From positions 1 to 20,280 of the forward strand of contig DYKC01000006.1 in the NCBI GenBank assembly GCA_020722825.1: a stretch of 20,280 nt of DNA, written 5' to 3'. Below, piece after piece: positions 7,250-14,979 of the stretch (the first letter of the stretch is position 1; every line of letters begins with the position of its first letter). A program made the position numbers and the translations under genes. The DNA is from Vermiphilus sp. GTDB lineage: Bacteria > Ratteibacteria > UBA8468 > B48-G9 > JAFGKM01. Under the pieces are notes generated by a model that made no database searches, had not been told where the DNA came from, and worked only from the letters and a program-made list of their open reading frames with translations.

Positions 7250-7816
7250 ATGGCAAGATTGGGTAAAAAACCTGTTGTGATACCTGATGGAGTGAAGGTT
7301 TCAAGGAAAGACAACAGGTTAATTTTTGAAGGTGGAAAAGGCAGGCTGGAACAGGAGATTTTTCCTAATCTGGATGTATCTATAGATACAGACAAAATTA
7401 CGATTGCCAATACAATCAGTCCGGATAATAGAAAGTTGTATAAGAAGACAGAAGCTCTGCAGGGGCTATTAAGAAAGATTGTTCTAAACAATTTTGAAGG
7501 TATAAAAAACGGGTTTGAGAAAATCCTGGAAATACATGGTGTTGGATATAAAGCAGAGGTTAAAGGCAGAAAAATACTTTTGAATATTGGATTTTCCCAT
7601 ACTGTTGAGCGAGATATCCCTGAAGGAATAGAAGTAGAAATTTACAGAAATACTATGATTTTTATAAGAGGCATGGAAAAACAGAAGGTGGGAAATTATG
7701 CTGCCGAGATAAGGGCTATCTGTCCACCCGAACCCTATAAGGGTAAAGGTATAAGATACAGAGATGAATACATAAGGCATAAGGCCGGCAAGACAGGTGT
7801 AGGAGCAACACAATGA
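7250..7816 (+). CDS. rplF: 50S ribosomal protein L6
   Basis: L6 lies near the sarcin-ricin loop and the GTPase-associated centre. From ATG 7250 it is 188 residues and begins MARLGKKPVVIPDGVKV, as is usual. The C-terminal repeat domain carries EIRAICPPEPYKGKGIRYRDE (core PPEPYKGKGIRY). A GTG at 7238 is in frame, but GTGGAG there is better read as the Shine-Dalgarno sequence. Its stop overlaps the rplR start as ATGA. Confidence 0.95.
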   Translation: MARLGKKPVVIPDGVKVSRKDNRLIFEGGKGRLEQEIFPNLDVSIDTDKITIANTISPDNRKLYKKTEALQGLLRKIVLNNFEGIKNGFEKILEIHGVGYKAEVKGRKILLNIGFSHTVERDIPEGIEVEIYRNTMIFIRGMEKQKVGNYAAEIRAICPPEPYKGKGIRYRDEYIRHKAGKTGVGATQ

Positions 7817-8190
7817 TATCTACAAAACAGCAAAGAAGGAAAAAGAGACATTTGAGGGTGAGAAAAAAAGTTTTTGGTACAAGAGAGGTACCAAGAGTTG
7901 TTATATTTAAAAGTAACAGGCATATCTATGCTTCCCTTGCAGTTGATGAGGAAATTCCCAATAAGATTTTGCTAACCGTGTCCTCTTTATCTACTGAAAT
8001 TAAAGAGAATAAGCAGGAAGATGTTAAAAGTTACAATGTTAAAGGAGCCAGACAGATTGGAGAACTTCTTGCTAAAAAATCTTTAGAAATGGGAATTTCA
8101 AAGGTTGTGTTTGATAGGAGTGGTTATAAATATACCGGAAAGATTAAAGCACTTGCAGATGCAGCACGAAAAGGAGGACTGAAATTTTGA
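7813..8190 (+). CDS. rplR: 50S ribosomal protein L18
   Basis: L18 binds 5S rRNA together with L5. The 125-residue protein has a basic N-terminus (RRKKRHLRVRKKVFGT), the RVVIFKSNRHIYASL strand region and the signature FDRSGYKYTGKIKALADAARKGGL (core FDRSGYKY and ALADAAR). It overlaps both neighbours by a few bases. Confidence 0.95.
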   Translation: MISTKQQRRKKRHLRVRKKVFGTREVPRVVIFKSNRHIYASLAVDEEIPNKILLTVSSLSTEIKENKQEDVKSYNVKGARQIGELLAKKSLEMGISKVVFDRSGYKYTGKIKALADAARKGGLKF

Positions 8191-8696
8191 TGGAAAGACA
8201 ATCACTTGATGAAGAGGAGAGAAAACAGGTTGTTGTGGAAATAAGAAGAGTGACAAAGGTTACAAAAGGTGGTAAAAATCTTAACTTCAGGGCTCTGGTC
8301 GTTGTTGGTAATGGACAGGGCAGAGCAGGGTTCGGTCTCGGGAAAGCAGGGGAGGTCCCCGAAGCGATAAGAAAAGCCACTGAGAAAGCCAAAAAAGATA
8401 TGATATCTGTTCCACTTAAGGAGACAACGATACCTTATGATGTGGAAGCGAAATCAGGAGCATCTTATGTTATGTTAAAGCCTGCCACGAAAGGGCATGG
8501 AATGGTTGCTGGCAGGACAATGCGGGCTTTCTTTGAGGTTTGTGGAATCAGAGATATTACCAGTAAGTGTCTCGGTTCTACTAATCCTTTAAATGTTATA
8601 AATGCAACGGTAAAAGCGCTGTCAAAATTGAGGGATGTTGGAGGAGATGAGGCGAAAAAACAGGAGATAGTGAGAAATGAGGTTACATCAGATTAA
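8190..8696 (+). CDS. rpsE: 30S ribosomal protein S5
   Basis: S5 is involved in translational accuracy and the mRNA channel. The protein has the N-terminal dsRNA-binding-like domain with VTKVTKGGKNLNFRALVVVG and GQGRAGFGLGKA, then PATKGHGMVAGRTMRAFFEV and the C-terminal KCLGSTNPLNVI. From ATG 8190 it has 168 residues; a TTG at 8187 would add one Met. AGGAGG (8172-8177) serves either start. It overlaps rplO by 20 bases, leaving no room for the rpmD gene usually found here. Confidence 0.95.
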   Translation: MERQSLDEEERKQVVVEIRRVTKVTKGGKNLNFRALVVVGNGQGRAGFGLGKAGEVPEAIRKATEKAKKDMISVPLKETTIPYDVEAKSGASYVMLKPATKGHGMVAGRTMRAFFEVCGIRDITSKCLGSTNPLNVINATVKALSKLRDVGGDEAKKQEIVRNEVTSD

Positions 8697-9126
8697 ACCG
8701 CCCTCAGGTGCAATTCATAAAAGAAAAAGAGTGGGCAGGGGAGATGCTTCAGGACATGGTGGGACTTCAACACGGGGGCATAAAGGACATAAAGCAAGAA
8801 AGGGGTATTCTCTTTCTTACAATTTTGAAGGTGGGCAGATGCCTCTGGTGAGAAGGTTGCCTAAAAGGGGTTTTACACATAGGAAAAAAGAAGTTAAAGA
8901 ATTGGTAAACCTTGGACTGATAGAGAAAATTTTTAATGAGAACGATAAAATAACCCCGGAACTTTTAGTTAGAGTCGGACTTGTGAAAACAGGTAAAAAT
9001 GTAAAGGTGCTGGGGGAAGGGGTTATAAGAAAGAAAGTTGAAGTCCATGCACACTCTTTTTCTGCGCTGGCGAAGGAGAAAATAGAAAAGGCAGGTGGAA
9101 AGACAGTTCTGCTTCCTGAAAAATAG
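8677..9126 (+). CDS. rplO: 50S ribosomal protein L15
   Basis: L15 is a late-assembly large-subunit protein. The sequence starts with the glycine/arginine-rich tail KRVGRGDASGHGGTSTRGHKG (about residues 17-37), then GGQMPLVRRLPKRGF (52-66), both diagnostic, followed by a globular C-terminal domain ending with SALAKEKIEKAGG. It is 149 residues, normal length. The start sits within the last codons of rpsE. It is followed by secY after 26 bases. Confidence 0.95.
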   Translation: MRLHQIKPPSGAIHKRKRVGRGDASGHGGTSTRGHKGHKARKGYSLSYNFEGGQMPLVRRLPKRGFTHRKKEVKELVNLGLIEKIFNENDKITPELLVRVGLVKTGKNVKVLGEGVIRKKVEVHAHSFSALAKEKIEKAGGKTVLLPEK

Positions 9127-9152
9127 GTGGCAGATTATTCAGAGGAGAAAAG

Positions 9153-10466
9153 ATGTTAGAGGGTTTCAGAGATAGTTTTAAAGTGCCGGATTTAAGAAAA
9201 AGGATTATGGTATCTTTAATGCTTCTCTCTGTATACAGGTTGGGATGTTATGTCCCTTCTCCTGGTATAGATGGCAGAGCTTTGTCACAGTTTTTCCAGC
9301 AGTTTCCCAATACTCTTTTAGGGATTGCCGACCTTTTTGCAGGTGGGGCTCTGAGTAACGCCACTATCTTTGCACTCGGTATAATGCCATATATAAGCGT
9401 TTCAATTATTCTTGAACTGCTCACATCTATTGTTCCCTATTTTGAAAGCCTGAGGCGAAGTGGCGTGGAAGGGAGAAGAAAACTCACGCAGATTACGCGT
9501 ATAGGAACTGTTGGTTTATGCATATTTCAAGGATTCGCCATAAGTATATGGCTTGAAAATCCCGCGCATTTTGGGGATATTATGGTTGTTCCCAATCCAG
9601 GATGGCTTTTCAGAATTACCACTGTAATAACCCTGACCACGGGAACCATTTTTCTTATGTGGCTTGGTGAACAGATAACAGAGAAAGGCATAGGAAACGG
9701 TATATCCCTGATAATAACGGCCAGTATACTTTCAAGAATGCCTGTTGCTTTCAGCCGAACAGAAAAACTGGTTGCGGCTGGAGAAATAAATTTTCTTGCC
9801 GTGCTCCTTATGATTGTATTAATATTTGTTGTGGTGGGTTTTGCTGTTATCATAAACGAAAGTGAGAGAAGAATCCCGATTCAGTATGCGAAAAGAGTTA
9901 TTGGCAGGAGGGTATATGGTGGACAGGCAACCTATCTACCTATAAAACTTAATCAGGGTGGGGTTATCCCTCTCATTTTTGCTATTTCCATACTGACCTT
10001 TCCTGCAACAATTTTGACTTTTTCTTCAAATAGAGTGCTGCAAAAGATGGCTGAATTTCTTTCTCCGACGGGAGGATTCGGAATGTTGCTTTATGCAATT
10101 TTGACTGTTTTTTTCTGTTATTTCTATGCGAGTATTATTTTTAATCCTGACAATGTGTCAGAAGACCTTAAGAAGTATGGAGGTTTTATTCAGGGTATCA
10201 GGCCGGGCAAATCAACGGCTGTATATCTTGAAAAGGTTTTGAATCGGCTAACTCTACCCGGTTCTTTGATGTTGGCAGGTATAGCTCTTTTTCCGTATTT
10301 TATTATGCTTGTGTACAGGAGAATACCTTTTGTGGTGGCAAATATCTTTGGTGGTATAGGCCTGTTAATAACAGTTTCTGTTTTGCTTGAAACGTTAAGA
10401 CAGGTGGAGTCGCATTTACTTGTGCGGCATTATCATGGCTTTATCAAAAAAATGAAGGGCCGTTAA
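9153..10466 (+). CDS. secY: Protein translocase subunit SecY
   Basis: SecY forms the channel for Sec-dependent export and membrane insertion, together with SecE, SecG and SecA. The product is 437 residues with about ten hydrophobic helices. It shows the family starts RKRIMVSLMLLSVYRLGCYVP (core LLSVYRLG) and PGID in the first 45 residues, the plug-region segment FAGGALSNATIFALGIMPYIS (core NATIFALGIMPYI), the cytosolic loop RRIPIQYAKRVIG, and the C-terminal RQVESHLLVRHYHGF. It is in its standard place after rplO, and its TAA overlaps the adk ATG by one base. Confidence 0.97.
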   Translation: MLEGFRDSFKVPDLRKRIMVSLMLLSVYRLGCYVPSPGIDGRALSQFFQQFPNTLLGIADLFAGGALSNATIFALGIMPYISVSIILELLTSIVPYFESLRRSGVEGRRKLTQITRIGTVGLCIFQGFAISIWLENPAHFGDIMVVPNPGWLFRITTVITLTTGTIFLMWLGEQITEKGIGNGISLIITASILSRMPVAFSRTEKLVAAGEINFLAVLLMIVLIFVVVGFAVIINESERRIPIQYAKRVIGRRVYGGQATYLPIKLNQGGVIPLIFAISILTFPATILTFSSNRVLQKMAEFLSPTGGFGMLLYAILTVFFCYFYASIIFNPDNVSEDLKKYGGFIQGIRPGKSTAVYLEKVLNRLTLPGSLMLAGIALFPYFIMLVYRRIPFVVANIFGGIGLLITVSVLLETLRQVESHLLVRHYHGFIKKMKGR

Positions 10467-11110
10467 TGAAAAAAAACATTATCTTGCTTGGTCCTCCCGG
10501 TGCCGGGAAAGGCACGGTCGGAAGCAAACTCTCTGAATTATGGGGATTACTACTGATTTCTTCGGGAGATTTACTTAGAGAACATTTGAAAAAAGGAACT
10601 GATTCAGGTATTAGGGCAAAGAAATATATGGATCGGGGTGAACTTGTGCCTGATGACATTGTGGTTGCAATGGTTGCAAAGGAGATGTCAAAACCTTTGT
10701 GTGCCAGGGGTGTTATAATGGATGGATTCCCGAGAACCTTGTCTCAGGCAGCGATGCTGGACAGAATATTTGACAGCGAAGATGAAGTAAGAGTGATATA
10801 TCTGGAAGCAGATGATGATTTTCTGGTTAACCGTTTGTCACTCAGAAGGGTCTGTGACAGTTGCGGTAAAATATATCATCTTGTGAATCTTCCACCGAAA
10901 AGAGAAGGGCTATGTGATCTATGTGGCGGAAAACTTGTACAGAGAGATGATGACAGGGAAGAGATTATAAGACGTAGATTGGAAGTTTACCGTAAATTAA
11001 CTGCACCATTGATAGAATATTACAGGGATAAAGAAATACTTTCTGTTGTTCCAGGGAATGGTAGGTTGGAAGATACCATCAATGAAATCAAAAAAATTGT
11101 AAAATGGTGA
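10466..11110 (+). CDS. adk: Adenylate kinase (zinc-LID form)
   Basis: Adenylate kinase interconverts ATP plus AMP and two ADP in the cytosol. The P-loop GPPGAGKGT is at 9-17, the AMP-binding segment SSGDLLREH at about 32-40, MDGFPRTLSQA at 85-95, and the LID has four cysteines (130, 133, 150, 153) that bind structural zinc, as in Gram-positive and many thermophilic enzymes. Length is 214 residues, typical of the long form. It overlaps map by 7 bases. Confidence 0.97.
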   Translation: MKKNIILLGPPGAGKGTVGSKLSELWGLLLISSGDLLREHLKKGTDSGIRAKKYMDRGELVPDDIVVAMVAKEMSKPLCARGVIMDGFPRTLSQAAMLDRIFDSEDEVRVIYLEADDDFLVNRLSLRRVCDSCGKIYHLVNLPPKREGLCDLCGGKLVQRDDDREEIIRRRLEVYRKLTAPLIEYYRDKEILSVVPGNGRLEDTINEIKKIVKW

Positions 11111-11847
11111 AGACGTCTCAAGAAATAGAGAGGATAAAAGTCTCCTGCAAGATATGTAAATCTATACTGGTAGAATTAGGAGAGATGGTCAGGTGTGGTA
11201 TAACTACCTATGAGATAGAAAAAAAGGGGGAGGAATTAATAAAAGAAAACGGGGTAGAATCAGCTTTCAAACATTATAATGGTTATCCTGCTAATTTATG
11301 TATATCCGTAAATGAGGAAGTTGTTCATGGTATCCCTTCAAGAGAAAAGATTTTGAAAGAAGGGGATATCGTATCCCTTGATATGGGGGTTGTATATAAA
11401 GGATTTTATTCCGATTGTGCAGATACTTTTCCTGTAGGCAGGGTGAAGGAGATTCATTCAAAAATTATAGATGTTGCTCGAGCGTCTTTTGCCGCAGGGA
11501 TTTTGAAGGCTTTGCCTGATATGAGGGTAGGAGATATAGGTGTAGCAATAGAAAATGTTGTTAAAGCAAATAATTTTTCAGTGGTAAGGGAATTTGTGGG
11601 ACATGGTATTGGTAAAAGTCTGCACGAATCTCCTGAAATACCAAATTTTGGTGAACCAGGAAAAGGGGAGATTTTAAAAGAAAATATGGTTCTGGCAATA
11701 GAGCCTATGATTACCGAAGGCAAAGCCGATATAATGATTCTCAAAGATGGGTGGACGGTTGTAACAAAGGACGGAGGTTATGCCGCTCATTATGAAAACT
11801 GTGTTTTAATAGGTAAGAACGGACCGGAGATACTGACTACCGTTTAA
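11104..11847 (+). CDS. map: Methionine aminopeptidase, type I
   Basis: The enzyme removes the initiator Met from nascent proteins after deformylation. The metal ligands can be placed by comparison with E. coli: Asp93, Asp104, His167, Glu200 and Glu231, and the catalytic His75 in VVHGIPS. The block VGHGIGKSLHESPEIPNFG contains the family signature. Length is 247 residues, without N-terminal extension. The gene begins within adk and is followed by a small hairpin and infA. Confidence 0.97.
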   Translation: MVKTSQEIERIKVSCKICKSILVELGEMVRCGITTYEIEKKGEELIKENGVESAFKHYNGYPANLCISVNEEVVHGIPSREKILKEGDIVSLDMGVVYKGFYSDCADTFPVGRVKEIHSKIIDVARASFAAGILKALPDMRVGDIGVAIENVVKANNFSVVREFVGHGIGKSLHESPEIPNFGEPGKGEILKENMVLAIEPMITEGKADIMILKDGWTVVTKDGGYAAHYENCVLIGKNGPEILTTV

Positions 11848-11874
11848 CTGGTAAAAATCTATGGTATCAACCAG
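11848..11874 (+). promoter_or_regulatory. Hairpin between map and infA
   Basis: CTGGT (11848-11852) and ACCAG (11870-11874) form a stem around a 17-base loop that contains GGTATCA; adjoining bases (AA before, GTT after) can extend it with a bulge. Only four T's follow, so terminator activity would be weak. Its position directly before the infA ATG (11883) could affect infA translation. It resembles, in loop content only, the hairpins before rpsM, rpoA and rplQ. Confidence 0.35.
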
Positions 11875-11882
11875 GTTTTGTT

Positions 11883-12101
11883 ATGGAAAAAAAAGAAGAG
11901 AAAATTAAAGTTCAGGGTAAAATCATCAAGGCGTTACCCGCAACTGCTTTTTCTGTGGAGTTGGAAAATGGGCATGTTATAACAGCATATCTATGCGGGA
12001 AAATGAGGATGTATTATATAAAGATATTACCTGGAGATAAAGTCCTTCTGGAACTTTCTCCGTATGACCTTACAAGAGGACGCATTATAAAAAGGTTGTA
12101 A
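11883..12101 (+). CDS. infA: Translation initiation factor IF-1
   Basis: IF-1 binds the 30S A site during initiation. The protein has 72 residues, the standard length, with an OB fold: VQGKIIKALPATAFSVELENGH, then LCGKMRMYYIKILPGDKVLLELSPYDLTRGRI (core GKMRMYYIKILPGDKV and SPYDLTRGRI), which is unmistakable. There is no strong Shine-Dalgarno sequence directly before ATG 11883; CCAGG of the hairpin's right arm (11871-11875) is the only nearby purine/GG element. The next gene, rpmJ, is 30 bases on. Confidence 0.95.
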   Translation: MEKKEEKIKVQGKIIKALPATAFSVELENGHVITAYLCGKMRMYYIKILPGDKVLLELSPYDLTRGRIIKRL

Positions 12102-12131
12102 AGACAACAAAATCTTATAAAGGAAGAGAAA

Positions 12132-12257
12132 ATGAAAGTAAGAGCATCTGTAAAAAAAATCTGTCCCGGGTGTAAAATCATAAGAAGAAAAGGAATAGTA
12201 AGGGTTATTTGCAGCAACCCTCAAGAAGGACCAAAACATAAACAAAGACAGGGATGA
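12132..12257 (+). CDS. rpmJ: 50S ribosomal protein L36
   Basis: L36 is the smallest large-subunit protein. The 41-residue product begins MKVRASVKKICPGCKIIRRK and ends PKHKQRQG, identical in pattern to zinc-type L36. The zinc ligands are Cys11, Cys14, Cys27 and probably His36. The segment between Cys27 and the His (SNPQEGPK) is three to four residues longer than in the usual CSAEPKH or CTDPRH versions. AGGAAGAG (12121-12128) is its Shine-Dalgarno sequence. The position between infA and rpsM is standard. Confidence 0.96.
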   Translation: MKVRASVKKICPGCKIIRRKGIVRVICSNPQEGPKHKQRQG

Positions 12258-12276
12258 AGAGACTGAAAAAAATCAT

Positions 12277-12318
12277 ACCTTCCTCGCCGTGAAAGCGTAT
12301 CAGGTAGAGTGAGGGGGT
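12277..12318 (+). promoter_or_regulatory. CGTATCAGG hairpin before rpsM (copy 1)
   Basis: ACCTTCCTC (12277-12285) can pair with GAGGGGGT (12311-12318) with one wobble and one bulge. The loop region contains CGTATCAGGTAGAGTGAG (12296-12313), an 18-base string found identically before rplQ. The right arm is directly followed by GAAGGAG, the rpsM Shine-Dalgarno sequence. See copies before rpoA and rplQ. It is probably an RNA control element or a domesticated repeat. Confidence 0.6.
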
Positions 12319-12335
12319 GAAGGAGATAATGAAAG

Positions 12336-12755
12336 ATGGCAAGAATTTTAGGTGTAGAAATACCTGATAACAAAAAAGTTGAAACATCTTTAACGTATAT
12401 ATATGGAGTGGGCCCCACGCTGGCAAAAAAAGTCATTCACTATACCCATATTGATGCGAATAAGAAAGTTAAAGATTTAAGTGAAGATGAACTTGGGAAA
12501 ATAGCATCCTTCATTCAGAAGAATATATCTATAGAGGGCAACCTTAAAAAAGAGTTATCCGAGAATATAAGAAGATTGATAGAAATAAATTCATACAGAG
12601 GAGTAAGACATCGCCTTTCTCTCCCTGTAAGGGGACAGAGAACCCGTTCCAATGCCAGGACGAGAAAAGGTCCAAGAAAGACTGTAGGGGTTATCAGAGA
12701 TAAAACGGCAAGAAAAATTCTTAAATCAAAGATGGGAGAGGCTGAAAAAAAATGA
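12336..12755 (+). CDS. rpsM: 30S ribosomal protein S13
   Basis: S13 sits in the 30S head and bridges to L5. It begins MARILGVEIPDNKKVETSLTYIYGVG, with the helix-hairpin-helix region, and ends with RHRLSLPVRGQRTRSNARTRKGPRKTVG, the diagnostic C-terminal region (core PVRGQRTRSNARTRKGP). At 139 residues it is a little longer than the common 115-125 because of a longer lysine-rich tail. An out-of-frame ATG at 12329 precedes the true start; GAAGGAG (12319-12325) is the Shine-Dalgarno sequence. Confidence 0.95.
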   Translation: MARILGVEIPDNKKVETSLTYIYGVGPTLAKKVIHYTHIDANKKVKDLSEDELGKIASFIQKNISIEGNLKKELSENIRRLIEINSYRGVRHRLSLPVRGQRTRSNARTRKGPRKTVGVIRDKTARKILKSKMGEAEKK

Positions 12756-12764
12756 GGATAAAAA

Positions 12765-13163
12765 ATGGCTGAAATCAAAAAAACCTATGTAAAAAAAAGA
12801 AAAAAGCATGTTGATGTTCTCAGAGGTATTGCGCATATCAAAGCTACTTTCAACAACACTGTTATTACCATAACAGACACCAGCGGCAAGGTCTTATTGT
12901 GGGGTAGCGGAGGGACTGTAGGGTTTAAGGGAACAAGAAAGGGCACACCTTTTGCGGCACAGCTGGTAGCAGAGAATCTTGCAAGGAAAGTACAAACGAC
13001 ATTCAATATGAAGGAAGTGGATGTTTTTGTGAAAGGTCCGGGGGCAGGAAGAGAAACAGCTGTCAGAGCGCTACAAGGTGCTGGTTTGAATGTGATTTCT
13101 ATTAAGGATGTTACACCTATTCCACATAATGGCTGCAGACCTCCTAAACGCAGGAAAGTATAA
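12765..13163 (+). CDS. rpsK: 30S ribosomal protein S11
   Basis: S11 lies on the platform of the small subunit near the mRNA exit. The 132-residue protein has GIAHIKATFNNTVITITD near the start, GFKGTRKGTPFAAQLVAENLA in the middle (core GTRKGTPFAAQ), VFVKGPGAGRETAVRALQ, and the invariant ending IPHNGCRPPKRRKV. It follows rpsM by 9 bases. Confidence 0.96.
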   Translation: MAEIKKTYVKKRKKHVDVLRGIAHIKATFNNTVITITDTSGKVLLWGSGGTVGFKGTRKGTPFAAQLVAENLARKVQTTFNMKEVDVFVKGPGAGRETAVRALQGAGLNVISIKDVTPIPHNGCRPPKRRKV

Positions 13164-13234
13164 TAAAAACAGAGATTAGCAATAAGTGACAAACAGTAAA
13201 TTAATTACCACCTTGAGTGGAGAAGGATATAAAA

Positions 13235-13864
13235 ATGAAGATGACCAAACCGTTATGTAAAACCTGTAGAAAATATGGTGTGAAACTATATCTTAAAGGC
13301 AGAAGGTGTGAGACCGTAAAATGCCCGGTTGACATGCGGGACAACAAGAAAAGGCAGAAGAGCTCTTTTATCAGACGGAAGAAAATGTCTGAATATGGCC
13401 TGCAACTTATGGAAAAAAACAAGGTCAAAATCTACTATGGAGTTTTAGAAAGACAATTTCGCAGATATTTTGAAAACGCTAAAAAGAAGAAGGGCGTAAC
13501 CGGTGAAAATCTGCTCCAGATTCTTGAAAGTCGTTTAGATAATACACTGTATAGAGTGAACTGGGCTTATTCAAGAAGAATGGCAAAGGAAATGATAAAT
13601 CACGGTGGAATTAGGGTTAATGGGCGAAGAATGGATAGACCGGGATATGTCTTGAAAATCGGGGATATAGTACAACTCCATCCAAACAGCAAATATGTAA
13701 AATCAATTAAGGAGTGTATTGAAGAATATAAATCTCATGTTGTTCCAACGTGGGTACAGGTAGATAATGATAATTTTACTATAACCGTTTTAAGAGAACC
13801 TCTGAGGGATGAGGTAACCTTGCCTGTTGATGAGCAGCAGATAGTTAACCTTTATTCTAAGTAG
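13235..13864 (+). CDS. rpsD: 30S ribosomal protein S4 (zinc form)
   Basis: S4 nucleates 16S 5'-domain folding, and in E. coli represses the alpha operon. From ATG 13235 the protein has 209 residues. The N-terminus has a four-cysteine zinc knuckle (Cys8, Cys11, Cys25, Cys30), and the S4 domain appears at about 100-160 with LESRLDNTLYRVNWAYSRRMA (core LESRLDNTLYR) and GGIRVNGRRMDRPGYVLKIGD (core VNGRRMDRPGY). A GTG at 13217 is in frame, but GGAGAAGG (13218-13225) is better explained as a Shine-Dalgarno sequence for 13235. The 71-base spacer before it lacks the CGTATCAGG element. Confidence 0.95.
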   Translation: MKMTKPLCKTCRKYGVKLYLKGRRCETVKCPVDMRDNKKRQKSSFIRRKKMSEYGLQLMEKNKVKIYYGVLERQFRRYFENAKKKKGVTGENLLQILESRLDNTLYRVNWAYSRRMAKEMINHGGIRVNGRRMDRPGYVLKIGDIVQLHPNSKYVKSIKECIEEYKSHVVPTWVQVDNDNFTITVLREPLRDEVTLPVDEQQIVNLYSK

Positions 13865-13868
13865 TGGA

Positions 13869-13898
13869 CTGGCGCAGGTTTGCTCCGAGCAAAGCCAG
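13869..13898 (+). promoter_or_regulatory. Strong hairpin between rpsD and rpoA
   Basis: CTGGC (13869-13873) and GCCAG (13894-13898) enclose TTTGCT-ccg-AGCAAA (13879-13893), giving 11 base pairs with one asymmetric bulge (gcagg). No T-run follows, so it is not a standard intrinsic terminator. It could be a processing site, mRNA stabiliser or attenuation element that adjusts rpoA output. Confidence 0.55.
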
Positions 13899-13926
13899 GA
13901 GAGAGAGGATTCTAAACAAAATCATA

Positions 13927-13965
13927 ACCCCTCACAATTAGAGCGTATCAGGAAGAATTCAGGGT
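13927..13965 (+). promoter_or_regulatory. CGTATCAGG hairpin before rpoA (copy 2)
   Basis: ACCC (13927-13930) can pair with GGGT (13962-13965), and AATT (13936-13939) with AATT (13956-13959). The loop holds AGCGTATCAGG (13942-13952), which matches copy 1 over 11 bases. The arms differ from copies 1 and 3 while pairing is retained. AAAGGAG directly follows as the rpoA Shine-Dalgarno sequence. Confidence 0.5.
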
Positions 13966-13978
13966 AAAGGAGTGTTAG

Positions 13979-14971
13979 ATGAAAGAATTTGTGTTTCCTG
14001 AAAAATTTGTCTGGGAAAAAGAAACATACAGAGACAACTATGGCAAAATTGTGATTGAACCTCTTGAAAGAGGATATGGAGTAACTCTCGGAAATGCCTT
14101 GAGGAGAGTACTACTTTCCTCTATAGAGGGCATTGCAATAACATCAATTAAAATTGATGGTGTTCCTCATGAATTTTCCACCATTCCAGGGGTGAAAGAG
14201 GATGTTGTGGAAATAGTAATGAACATAAAACAGATAGCATTGAAACAGAAGATTACCGAATTTCCACATGTAATTCCTTCATTTGAGATTAAAGGCAAGG
14301 ATGAAATATGTGCTCAGGATTTAATTAATGACAGCAGTGTTGAGGTGTTAAACAAAGATTTATACATTGCAACTATTTTGCCCAATAAAACTTTGACCAT
14401 TCAGGTTGAGATTACAAAAGGCAGAGGTTATATTCCTTATGAGAAGATGAAATTTATGAAGGGGCAGGTACCTGTGGGAACAATTCTAATAGATAGTATT
14501 TATTCTCCTGTGAGGAAGGTAACCTTTAATGTTGAAAACACGAGAGTTGGACAATTCGTTGATTACGAGAAGTTGATACTGGAAATCTGGACGACCGGAG
14601 CTATTTCACCTAAGGATGCTGTGAAAGAAGCAACAGACTTGATGAATAGGCATTTTTCACTGATAGGAGAAAATCAGAAAATTGGGTACGATGAAGTACA
14701 TGAAGTACAACCTGAGGAGAAGAAAAAAACGGCTCATTTTGATTTAAAAATGCCCATAACGGAACTTAAACTCACAACCAGAGTTTTGCACGGTCTAATT
14801 TCCAAAAAAATAGGAACGCTGGATGAATTACTTTCAGTTCCAAGAGAGGAATTAGCAGAAATAAGGAATCTTGGTAAGAAATCAATTGAAGAGATTGACG
14901 AGGCTCTTAAAAAGGTAGGATACAGTCTAAAAACCAGAGAGGAACTGTCAGGAAAAAAAAGTGAAAAATAA
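13979..14971 (+). CDS. rpoA: RNA polymerase subunit alpha
   Basis: Alpha dimerises to start RNA polymerase assembly, and its C-terminal domain contacts UP elements and activators. The 330-residue protein has GRGYIPYE-type and LERGYGVTLGNALRRVLLSS (core GYGVTLGNALRRVLLSS) motifs in the N-terminal domain. The C-terminal domain starts near residue 258, with TTRVLHGL (Arg268 likely equals E. coli Arg265) and IRNLGKKSIEEID at about 295-307. The position equivalent to E. coli Asn268 is His or Gly here, so DNA contacts may differ. AAGGAG (13967-13972) is its Shine-Dalgarno sequence. Confidence 0.97.
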   Translation: MKEFVFPEKFVWEKETYRDNYGKIVIEPLERGYGVTLGNALRRVLLSSIEGIAITSIKIDGVPHEFSTIPGVKEDVVEIVMNIKQIALKQKITEFPHVIPSFEIKGKDEICAQDLINDSSVEVLNKDLYIATILPNKTLTIQVEITKGRGYIPYEKMKFMKGQVPVGTILIDSIYSPVRKVTFNVENTRVGQFVDYEKLILEIWTTGAISPKDAVKEATDLMNRHFSLIGENQKIGYDEVHEVQPEEKKKTAHFDLKMPITELKLTTRVLHGLISKKIGTLDELLSVPREELAEIRNLGKKSIEEIDEALKKVGYSLKTREELSGKKSEK

Positions 14972-14979
14972 AATTGTAA

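Noticed and set aside
10195..10204. GTATCAGG inside secY as another leader-motif copy
   Set aside because: It is within coding sequence for a conserved part of SecY, with no flanking hairpin; chance match.
13869..13898. rpsD-rpoA hairpin as an intrinsic terminator
   Set aside because: It is followed by GAGAGAGAGG, not by T's; kept as a structure only.
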